Shown here: positions 54,401-64,000 of the stretch, piece after piece
Position numbering within the stretch: position 1 is the stretch's first letter
How the letters are laid out: every line of letters begins with the position of its first letter
The notes under the pieces: model-generated
What the model was told of the DNA's origin: nothing
The model's database searches: none
What the model saw: the letters and a program-made list of their open reading frames with translations, nothing else
Assembly (NCBI GenBank): GCA_019321725.1
Contig: CM033107.1
Span: 1,443,001 to 1,507,000, forward strand
DNA from: Paulownia fortunei
Lineage: Eukaryota > Streptophyta > Magnoliopsida > Lamiales > Paulowniaceae
Direction: 5' to 3'
DNA: 64,000 bases
Translations under genes and position numbers: made by a program

Positions 54401-57400
54401 AGTATATGTTGTCAGTACAATATCGTGCTTCTGAAGCTCTTTAGCATCTTTAGTTCGTTCACCATAGTACATGTACACTTTAAAAGTGCTCTTTCTTGTG
54501 TGTTCTTCTAACTGTGTTATCCATGCTGAAAAAACAGAAGGTGGACAAACAATCAGGGTTGTCTTTGGCTCCAACGAAGAGAATTTATCAAAGGCAGGCC
54601 TTTTTCCCATTTTGTTAGCAGTAAGATCCTCAGCTTTTCTTTTTTTTCCTGAACTAACAGCTTTTCTGCTCTCTCTTCCCCTCTTTGACTTTTTACCAAG
54701 ATATGCAATACTTTCCTCTTTACCCAATTCCACATCATCTTCATCATCTATACTGCCAGATGAGTGTACAGCATGAGCCCATTTATCAAAAGCAATTAGT
54801 GAGAGCAGAGTAAGAGTTTTGCCCAAGCCCATGTCATCTGCAAAAATGCCTCCTCGCAAAGGTTCAGGTCTTGTATGAGTCTGATAATTAGTTAACTCAT
54901 TCACATAAACCCCATTTTTCTCTACCCAAAAAGGAGGCAACTCGCATGAATTCTCCCTACTAACTAACCATCCCAGTCCTTCCTTCTGATGGAAAAAGAG
55001 CTCTGGCTTTATCATGTCTTTTGGTGGCTCCAGTGCTTCCGAGACCCCTTTGTTACTAACTTTCAAGTCTAACAGTTTGAATATCTCATCCACACTCTTC
55101 TCCACTAGAATACTTTTTTTCTCTTTAACTGCCATTGCCTCCGATAATGTAAAAGATGCACTGTTTTCTGAAATTAACTGCAATCCACCTATTGCAATTG
55201 TCAATTTTACTCTCTCAAATTCTTCTATCCTTGCAAAAATGTGAACTTGACAGGGAATCTTGAATCTGCTTCCCTTCCCCGGTGGTTTTGGCACAATACC
55301 TATCACATGCTCAATACATAATAAGATTAAACATGAACTGAAAGAAAGGCCATTACAGTGATTGAACTTAACTCGAAGATGTAATCAACTCCAAAAGAAA
55401 ACAAATTTGCATCTTAACTCGCCGAAAACCCAAAAGATAAACGCAAAGAAGAAGAACTTAAGAACGAAACAAAGGATCCAAATGCTCAAGTTCACAGCAC
55501 CACCGAATTTAAACAGCCAAATAGCCATATTATTCAAACCACACTTGCATTTTGGAAAGGAACCAGCATCGAGGTGGAAAAGTCGGATGAATAATCAGAC
55601 CAATAAATTGACCGAGAAATATATTCAAATGAAGTATACCTCCTTAACAATAAAACTCAAGTCACAGAGACTGGGAGAGAGGAGGGAGGGTGGGGAAGAG
55701 AGGAGGAGAAAAAGTTTATGAAGTTATTTGGCAGCATAAAATTTGGTATAGGAAATTGGAATTAGTAAGAATACAAATTCAAATTTGGATAGGATTTTTC
55801 TTCTCAAATTTGAAGTCCACAACTCCATCCTTGCATTAAAACAATCACAATGATAGAACAGGCCTTTTCCACAAGCTCAGGGAACAACCTTTTCCAAACA
55901 ATTTCCTAACCACCTAAGAAGTACAATGTTCATCAATATTTCATGTTTCAAAGCTAAATATATGCATTAACTTAAAGAGATGTATACACACTAAGAACAC
56001 AAATAGATTCAAATAATCCCAGTTAATATATCCACAACAAGAAAAACTTAAGCTTCATTCATTATACAAAAGCAACTATATCTCCATTAATTTACCATCC
56101 TCCGTCATCATGGAGGCTACCTTATGATTTGTAACAATTCTTGGCCTCTAAACTCTTGAAATATGCCATTTTGGCCCCTAGACTTATAATTTAGAAACTT
56201 GTTTCATTAATATCTAAATTATATGACAAGTTATTCATGCCATCCACTTCCAGCACAATTAACAAAACTACCATATGAGTTGAACATGTATTCATTGTGT
56301 GTAAAATTGGCATTGTAGACCATAACTTTAGGGTGACATATATATGGTAACTAATCATGTCAATCACTAATACTTTGACAGATACCACTTTAGTGAATCT
56401 AATAACATTTAATTTTTTAAGCTCAACTTACATCTCATGCATACTGTCAAATATATTAAACCTTCCTCCACTTCACATATAGAAACACATTAACATAATT
56501 CAGCTTAACATACTAGCTTCATGACAGAACCTGGGAGGGGAAAAAAGAAAAGAAAAGAAAAAAATCCAGGACAAGGCTTCAAATGGAGAAGCCAGCAGCG
56601 GCCACTATTTGACCTTTATGCTATTAAGCAGTTGCACAACCCCAATTTGACCTTTCCTATTTTTCATTCTGATAATGAAATAGGGCTTGCTCCTGAATTC
56701 CAAGCATTGCTTCAAGATTTTCACCAGTTTCTTTGCTCCATGTTGCAGATTCAGTACATCTTGAGGAAATTGAAGGGCTCAACCAGAGAAAATTATACAT
56801 GTTAGGGGCCAAAAATATTATTTTGCATTCCAAATTACCTACTTTTCCTCGATTATTACAAATCCATCTCAAAATGGGTAAATTTCATCAATTTATATTA
56901 GAAGTGGACCAATGGTGTAACTGGCATTTTTAGAGGTTAGGTTGTCAGTTGGAGCGCCCAAGAGTTTAGGACTAACGGATACAATTAGACAGGTTAAGGG
57001 GCCAAAGCATCATTTTCTAGCCCTTTACTACCATTCCCCTTGTTGCATGTCAAAATATATTTACATATATATAAAATGTGTGATAGATGCGCATATATAC
57101 AGAAGAGGTAAAACGTATCACCATAAGACTACCATGTGCAGCATAGAGACATTCTTGTTCCTCTCACTCCTGCTCTAGCTTTAATTTTAGCACATTAGAC
57201 ATACATATCTACTCTTTCATATGTCCTACAATTTTTTTATTGTCCAGATATTCTTTCATTTTTAATATGCCTGAAATGTGCTTCAACTCTTGCTTCCCAC
57301 TTTATGAAAACTTCAGCTCGAATCCTCTTTACATAAAACCACGCCAAACTCTAAATACACCAAGTCAATGCAATGTGGGACCACTCCAATTTTTACAGCA

Positions 57401-57978
57401 GTCTTAGTAGGGGCCTCCTATAAACACCAAATGATCAAATTAGAAAGAATTGGAATAAAAGAGTCCTTTTTCCCAACATTACATCCTAATTCCATTTAAA
57501 TCCTCCAGTTACTCTAATCTCACAGTCATTTAAGAAAGCACAATTACAAAAAACAAATTTCAAGAACAAAACTAAAGGCAAATACATAAACTCTCTCACA
57601 CAAAATCAAATAAATCAAACTACCTTCAACGGTGATCAAACGACCATCGATTAAAGGAGACAGCACGGCGGCAGTAGAGCGCTCGAGGTAGCCCACCTGA
57701 ACCGACCTCATGTTGAGAACTTTGATGGCGTTTTCGTCATATGGGTTCAAATCATCGCGAACCAAACCCACCATTTCGCGGCCGCTGATAGTTCCCTCGT
57801 AATATCGTAGCCCCACCACATTGACAATCACAAAACCTACCAGAAATGTTTCAGCCGGCGAGGGAGAGGAGCCGTCATCAATGGCGTCGTTTGGAGGGGA
57901 GGACGGCCAGCGGTCCAAGCTCATGAACGTTTCTACTGGGTCTTGTCGATCTTCAGATTCTGCTTCAATTTCCTCCAT
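51500..57978 (-). CDS. SM3L1: SMARCA3/HLTF-like SNF2 ATPase with HIRAN and RING parts, frameshifted in exon 3
   Basis: This RAD5/HLTF-related family combines DNA-dependent ATPase remodelling with a RING ubiquitin ligase in nuclear DNA-damage tolerance; it looks like the Arabidopsis SMARCA3-like 1 type. Exons on the minus strand are 57978-57624, 55299-54098, 53063-52765 and 52302-51500. The HIRAN domain starts near residue 45 and spans intron 1. The SNF2 lobe has DDMGLGKT (274-280, Lys279) and DEAH (442-445). Exon 4 carries a C3HC4 RING (CPICISPP, CAHIFCESC, CPMC) and the helicase C lobe (RLDGSM, QAMDRVHRIGQ). Exons 1, 2 and 4 are open. Exon 3 carries a 7-bp tandem duplication (52806-52819) that shifts frame after ALCP and meets TGA at 52767-52769, before the last junction. 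As read, the product is about 617 aa, without RING and C lobe. Without the extra 7 bases the protein would be about 883 aa and the exon 3/4 phase fits. Confidence 0.9.
52806..52819 (-). other. 7-bp tandem duplication causing a frameshift
   Basis: GGGCACA occurs twice in tandem on the plus strand (52806-52812, 52813-52819). In the coding sense this gives CCTGTGCCCTGTGCCC where the family's Leu-Cys-Pro-Thr/Ser-Asp-Leu needs one copy. With both copies exon 3 is 299 bp and its phase does not join exon 4. With one copy it is 292 bp and does. Confidence 0.92.
55300..57623 (-). other. Large intron 1 of the SMARCA3-like gene
   Basis: A 2324-bp GT-AG intron splitting the HIRAN domain. Open frames inside it show no domain. 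A possible decayed repeat lies at about 56130-57020: TTTTGGCCCCTAGAC on the left and TTAGGGGCCAAAA-type or TTAAGGGGCCAAAG blocks in opposite orientation on the right. I could not define its ends. Confidence 0.7.
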
Positions 57979-60480
57979 TCCTTTTGTGGGGAAAGGAGTT
58001 CAATTCAGGGTTTTCTTGATTGAGATTCTGAGAGGGTTTTGGAGTGAAATTTAATAGGGTTTTTCTGAGCAGTTTGTTTTGAAGAAAAAAGGTTTTGAAA
58101 AGGGGAAAAGGCGGGTCTAGACAGAGGCATGGAAAGACACACGTCACAGGTGTGGATATTTGCATCAACCTCCTCTGAGTTTTGATGTATTAGCAACTAC
58201 CCCCTTAACATTTGAAAATTGTACACCTACGTCCTTGGGGGCATATTACAGATTTTTTTTTAGAGTAAAATAGAGAAAATATGAGACTTCCAAATGTAAG
58301 ATTATTTTTTCCTTAACTCAAATACACAAAAACAAGATTTTAAGAGGAAATATAAATACATTTTTACTTACAGTAGTTATCATATCAAACGATCAATTTT
58401 TAAGAATTTCATAAAACAAACATGTTTCGAGTTTTCAGAGTTTGAAAAGTGAAGGTGAAAAATAAAAATAAAAACAAATATAACATTATTTTGGGGAGAT
58501 AAGGGATTAGATATTTAATTTTTTTGGATTAATTCAGGTAAACAATACTTGTTAGATGAAAAAAATATGACTATGATAATTGTTTCAGAGTTAAGAGGGG
58601 AAAAAAGAACATATCTTTCACTTAGTTATCATATAAGATTATCATTTTAAATAAAATTTTAATTTAAAAAATATATTTCGTACATTTTTGAGAATTAATT
58701 TTAAGCAAAAAAAATTATATTTAACATTTTAGGGTATACACTTATTTATAATTGTTGTTAAAGATTTAAATTCCATAATTGTTGTTGCAATTCAAGATTT
58801 AGGATTTAAATATAGGTGGAAATAACATTGGTGACTTTATATTTTGTAATGAGGTTGGACATAATAATTTGGGGTTTATGAACTTAATCATCCAAAAAAA
58901 TGAAAACTATTAGTGTTTAAGTTTATAATTATCTGTAACTAGTACTTACCTTGTATCACCCCAAATTAATCAAATAAATAGTAAAATAATTGAATAAAAA
59001 ATACATTTAGTAGGTAAAAGCTATTTTAGTTATTACATTTGAATTCAAGTTGTCAAATATTTTATATAGAAAAGTCTCTTTTGGATGAGGATACATATAT
59101 CTATATCTTTATATATATAGTTATAATGAATATATTTGTTGGTAAAAAGAAAATTTAACGGGATTATCACATGGCAACACAAATTTAAGCTTACCTAAAT
59201 AGTGTACAGATTTTTAGTGGGGATGCTAATTAGTTGAGTTTAGAACGGATTTGTCAAATTTAATACCCAACACTTCAATATATTTATTGACATGAACCTA
59301 ATATTCTGTGGGCTGGACTCATTAGATTTGTTTTATTATTTTAAAAATTAAAAAAAATATAATATCATGATTTTACAAATATGAAAAAAAATAATGTTAT
59401 TAATAAGAATTAATTATTTATAGATTTACATGTAAACATTTCAAACATATTTGTTACTTTTATAAATATTTAAAGCTTATAAAATATTTATTAAATATAT
59501 GTCATTATTTTAATTTATACAAGTGTTATATTTATATTTTGATAATTAAGTATTATATACACTTTTTTCATATATTTATATAAAAATAAATATAAATCAC
59601 ATAAATGTATTTTCAAAATGAACCAACAAATATATGCATATTTTAAATGGGTTGTGATTGAATTGGATTTAAATTTAAAATTAAAATTTAAAATTTATCC
59701 CAAATTTATTTACATTTCAAAATTCATCCCAAATAAAACGAGATTCAAATAAGTTCGTATAAAATCAGAACCATTACCCTCTTTATCCGAACCCATCACC
59801 ATCCTAGTTTGTCCCGACTCTTTTCGTAAAGATTCTTATTGAATAGTTAAAATTGACCATAGGTTCAACAGATTTAATCAACATTTTGGAAGCTTCTGAT
59901 GCAGCTCCTACTGCATTATAAGCTCCATTGTTTACATTACTTTCCAGTTTTCCCTGATCAACAATAATAGTAAGTGCATTGGCACCACAAATTTCCGAAA
60001 TTGGGCATAAGATAAATGGTGAATTACATTTTGCCCCCTCAACTAAAATAGCACCTCAACTAAAATAGCACTTTATAACCTCAATAGTCGGTTAAAGGAG
60101 AGGTAAGTGACATAAATAACCTCAATAGTCGGTTAAAGGAGAGGTAAGTGACATAAATAACCTCGACAACCCAACAGATTTTCACGATACAAATTTTATC
60201 CGAAAGAAAAGCATGGTTCCCGGAGAAAGCTGACAATGCCTGAACATTGTAAGTTTGCATGTTAATGGATTGGGGAAAATTCTTGTAAGGATTGCTAACG
60301 GATTTTAACTAATAGAATTGAGTTTCATGTGGAGTTACAATTTCCAAGCCTTCGTCTCTTAATGAATCAAGAAAGGAGAAGGGGTATACAATGAGTGGAG
60401 ATCAATGTGTTGTTCTTTGGAATATATTTGGATAAAATCACTACCACCAAACACCACAATTGCTATAAAATTTTCAAGCA
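57979..60480. other. 5' flank of the SMARCA3-like gene, then AT-rich intergenic DNA
   Basis: The first 200 bases or so probably hold the promoter and leader of the minus-strand ATPase gene (GC-richer, with GGCGGG near 58110). Beyond about 58200 no gene is seen. A possible aged element lies at about 59217-59815, judged by imperfect inverted ends (GGGGATGCTAATTAGTTGAG against AGGATGGTGATGGGTTCGGA). A stop-free minus-strand stretch at 59836-60010 is of unknown meaning. Confidence 0.45.
60037..60160. repeat. Two adjacent short tandem duplications
   Basis: CTCAACTAAAATAGCAC occurs twice with a 17-bp period from about 60038. ATAACCTCAATAGTCGGTTA and the following sequence occur twice with a 41-bp period from about 60075. 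The copies are identical or nearly so. Confidence 0.9.
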
Positions 60481-60783
60481 TTGCATTTTTTCAATTGTGG
60501 AACTTTGGGAACCATCACTGTTGTTGGTGAGTTGTCAAGGCTAGAAATTCTTAGTTGTCGTAATTATGGTAAGATTGAGGCGTTACTAGTAGAGATTGGG
60601 AGACTAAATCGTTTAAGATTGTTAGAAATATTCAATTGCAGAAGTCTTAAAACAATTGTGCCTGCGGTCATATCAAGTCTGATTGGTTTGGAGGAATTGA
60701 AATTACATCACAGCTTTGGGGGATGGGAAGCTAAGGAAAGTGGAAAAGAAGAAAAGAAATTTGCCGACCTTAAAGGTATTTGA
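60481..60783 (+). pseudogene. Relic of a CC-NBS-LRR resistance gene (leucine-rich repeat part)
   Basis: About 100 codons read as consecutive leucine-rich repeats typical of plant CC-NBS-LRR immune receptors of the RPS2/At4g27190-like type. The blocks are VVGELSRLEILSCRN, EIGRLNRLRLLEIFNC, SLKTIVPAVISSLIGLEELK and the SFGGWEA segment that usually precedes an ADLK stretch. Family proteins exceed 900 residues. Here no P-loop, NB-ARC or further repeats are seen on either side, and the frame stops right after FADLKGI. This is a fragment, probably non-functional. The true edges may extend a little upstream. Confidence 0.75.
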
Positions 60784-62384
60784 TTGAGTATATAAATTTT
60801 TTAAAATATTTTATACGTTATTTAAAAATTTATAAATTCTCAAAAAGTATTTAGTAATTTTACTTGAAATAACTTATGAAAAAAAAAATTATTTGAAAAC
60901 TTATAAACTCCTAAAAAGAAATACTTTCACCCCAACTTATTTTCAAAATAAAATTTTATTTTAACAAACTTCTTTAATTTAGATAATTTTAATTACAAAA
61001 TTATCTTTACTTACGTCGTAAAAGTTCAATAATCTTATTTTATCCAAACACTTCAACAAGTATATAAAATACTTTTATACTTAACCGTGGGTCACATATA
61101 ATTCACATGTATCCATCAATTTCAATATATTATAAAATACAAATTAAAACAAGGATTCAAAATACTTTTAATTAAAAAGGAAAAAAAATGTTTAAAATGG
61201 CTTTTACAACAACAAATAATTATTGTAAGGATGGCCACTCAAGAGTTTGCAGCCCATAATGTGAAATTTCATGTAGGAGTTGATGTTCCAATGATGCTAA
61301 CACAACTTTGACCAAATTGCTAAAATAAAGTTGTGTGGAAAGAAAGGGGAAGAAAGAAAAGGCATAGACAAGATGAGAAAGATAGAACCCTTGGTTGCTT
61401 GTAGAGCAATATTCAATTTTCTTGGCTCTAATGATGGTTTGCTCCCATTCAAAATTAAAAGCATTTTGGTTCTTGACATGCTAGCTTGTTGCCAGCCATT
61501 TTGCACCTCAACAGACATTTTTTTTCAGATCACAAAACATGGTGGGTCAATCCAACAGAACATGAATCCCCTTTTTTGGTTGGAGATTTTGTATACATAG
61601 AATATTTAATGATCATTTAAGCAATGAAAAGGACAAAAAAAAGTTAAAATAAAACCTTACAAATATACATTGGGAACATTTGTGATGAGCTAAAATAGTT
61701 TCTTGATGAATATCTTATATTTACAATCTCGTTGATCATGGTTCGAGTCACCTGGATGAGAGTTGATAACCAATTAATATTATCTTTTTTAAAAAAAAAT
61801 ATCTATTTAAAACTTACTTGGTTGAAAAGTTTATTTCAAATACTCAATCAAATAAGGAGTTCCTATCGATTTTAATACTATTCATAAAAAATTGTAAACT
61901 ATTGAATTATATGTAATATTGTTAATATTTTATTTTATTACATCATTTTAAAAATATATCAATAACTTATATTTTACTTGAATAAATTTCCCATTTGACC
62001 AATTTTTGAGTAGTGTACAACTTTGATGCACTGTTACTTTTTAGCAAGAGAAAGGAAGTAGAGACAACATCATTTCTACCAAGAAATTGATCACTAATAT
62101 ATATCCCATCTTTGTGGCCCCTCATTAAACCCTTATCTGTCTTAGTCTTTTATCAAATGATGACATGGCCATACTTAATTCAGCACTTCTTTTTTTTTTT
62201 TGGCTCAATTATTTGCTTCAGGGGGGTTTAGCCTAATTCAAACAAAATTACAGCATTAGCCTTTTGAGCTGGATTAATTGCATAAACGCTCACCATATTA
62301 TACAAAAATATAAAGTAATTATTTTATTTGATTTTATTTTTGATTTAACTGTGTGCTTAGTACACGTTCTAAGATAAAAATCAA

Positions 62385-62695
62385 AATATATTACTGTTTA
62401 AATTTATTTAATTTTTTATTAAATTTTAAAAATTATATTTGAACTTGGTTTGATAGTTAATCAATTTGAGTTTGGACGAGTTTTAATCGAATCAAATATA
62501 AATCGAGTTCGAGTAACTTAATCTTTGTATATATATATTTTTAATTTTTCACTATTCGAGTCGAGTTCGAGTCGAGATTTATATTTTATCAACATGTATT
62601 CAAAATTGGCTTATTAAATTAACAAATCAAATTAAAATAAGTTTTTAATGATTGATCTTGAATCGAATATTAAGTAAATTGATTTATTTTTAATC
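62385..62695. repeat. Interspersed repeat copy B, paired with 20200-20480
   Basis: Same block order and orientation as 20200-20480, including TTATTAAATTTTAAAAATTA, GAGTCGAGTTCGAGTCGAG and TTGAATCGAATAT. Non-coding. Confidence 0.6.
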
Positions 62696-63343
62696 CTATT
62701 TAGTTAGTCAACTAAAATATTCCATAAGCAGCTACTATTTATAATTAACATTTAATATGTTTAATATTTTTTAAAATTTATGAAATGATAATTTTATTTG
62801 GATAGTAAATGATGGTCAATTCTGGAGTACCTATTGAGCTGAAAAATCAAGAGGAAGAGTCACAAGTTTGAATTTTTATTATAATTTTGTATTATATTTT
62901 TATATTAAATTATATATGCATATTATGTGTAAATAATATTTTTAATATATTTAAAATTAGTTATATATGTAATGTATATATAATATACAATATAAAAATA
63001 GAATATAAAATTATGATAAAAAATCCAAAATGATATTTGAGATATATAGTTATAGCCTTGTAGGACCTCTTTTCATTGATATATCAAAATGCAGGAAAAT
63101 TGAAAATAATCATTGCTATGATTAATGCTTTGCAGAATCACTTCATACTTTTTTGACTAATTGATTGCAGCGGTTAACATTCCAATATATTGAAAAAAAT
63201 TAGGCGTTTGATCATTGTAATTTGGAAAAATAAAAATAGAAAACAAAATAATTAAAGGCCAGCCAATCAAAATACGACACCTATGATAACAGTGAAATGA
63301 TTTTTAACATTCTTTCTGATGGAAAACAATAAGAATTTTTAAA

Positions 63344-63610
63344 GAGCCCGTTTGTTTTTATTTTTATATTTTTAATATTTTTATTGTTATTAGATTTTTT
63401 ATTAAAATAAAAATATATTTATATTTTTATATTTTTATGGTAACTATATAAATTTAAAATTTAAAATATAATTATTTATAATTTTTTGTATAAAAAAATA
63501 AGAAAAATATTAGTAGGTCTGAAAATATATTTGATAGGTGTATTTTTATTTTTTATTTTAAATAATTTTTTTAAAAAAAATACTATTTAAAAATAAAACC
63601 AAACAAACTC
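63344..63610. repeat. MITE-like palindromic element
   Basis: The left end GAGCCCGTTTGTTTTTATTT and the reverse complement of the right end, GAGTTTGTTTGGTTTTATTT, are clear inverted repeats around an AT-rich, non-coding interior of about 225 bp. It is the best preserved of the three similar elements in the window. Confidence 0.6.
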
Positions 63611-64000
63611 AAAGTTTTTATATTGATATGACACCAAATGAATTATTTAAACAAAAATTATTAAGGCGAAGATATCCTTTTCTTCAATTATGCACTTTTA
63701 ATGTACTCAAAATTTGATTTCCATTTCAATGCGTAATTTCATTGTAGTGATTCAGCCTTCAAAAAAGTCCAAGAAAATAAAATATTTCCTATGTTTGTTT
63801 TAATTAATGAAAATACTTATGTAAACTCAAATTTAATCTAAATGTGCTGTTTTATTAGATATTCTAAAAAATAATATCATAGAGTGTCCACCTAAATAAT
63901 ATTCATATTACACTCGGTATAATATACAATTGATGAGTTTTTGAATTATTGATAAATGTCTCATTTCTCATAAAAAATAAGATATTTATTGGGTCAAATA

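Larger units (their letters stand above)
60784..64000. other. AT-rich intergenic DNA
   Basis: No gene is supported. Contents are a possible pol III B-box remnant GGTTCGAGTC near 61740, interspersed repeat copy B at 62385-62695, and a MITE-like element at 63344-63610. Confidence 0.55.

Overview
This window is nuclear DNA from a flowering plant, most likely a core eudicot. The evidence is spliced genes with GT-AG introns, four recognisable plant gene families, very AT-rich intergenic DNA, and small non-autonomous transposable elements. I cannot name the species.

Layout. (1) 1-470 looks like the promoter and leader of a minus-strand gene lying off the left edge; it carries a cluster of AACGG mitosis-specific (MSA) cores. 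(2) 2422-12359, minus: a complete 12-exon SCAB gene (stomatal closure-related actin-binding protein, 491 aa by my splicing), with an untranslated leader exon near 13.49-13.64 kb. (3) 13.7-27.3 kb: gene-poor DNA with a 410-bp GC-rich island of unknown origin, a tRNA-derived SINE with a 9-bp target-site duplication, and several tandem repeats. (4) 28327-30717, plus: a complete three-exon beta-tubulin gene (448 aa) with a leader intron; its second coding intron holds a perfect 69-bp inverted repeat. (5) 30.7-39.4 kb: gene-poor, with a hAT-like element flanked by a perfect 8-bp target duplication, a decayed 25S rDNA fragment, and a second hAT-like element. (6) 39386-42516, minus: a complete nine-exon MED26 gene (470 aa). 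(7) 42.5-51.5 kb: intergenic repeats, a second SINE candidate and a CpG-rich patch. (8) 51500-57978, minus: a four-exon SMARCA3/HLTF-like (RAD5-related) chromatin ATPase gene with HIRAN, SNF2 ATPase and RING parts, broken by a 7-bp tandem duplication in exon 3. (9) 58-64 kb: intergenic DNA with a short relic of a CC-NBS-LRR leucine-rich repeat region near 60.5 kb and several palindromic repeats.

The genes do not form an operon-like unit; they are ordinary neighbouring plant genes. MED26 and the SMARCA3-like gene are also adjacent in Arabidopsis (from memory At5g05140 and At5g05130), so that pair is probably conserved microsynteny. No CRISPR array, complete autonomous transposon, viral insertion or organelle insertion was recognised. 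The observations most worth checking are the frameshifting 7-bp duplication, the intronic inverted repeat whose spacer copies its own 5' flank, and the unexplained GC-rich island at 15.16-15.57 kb.
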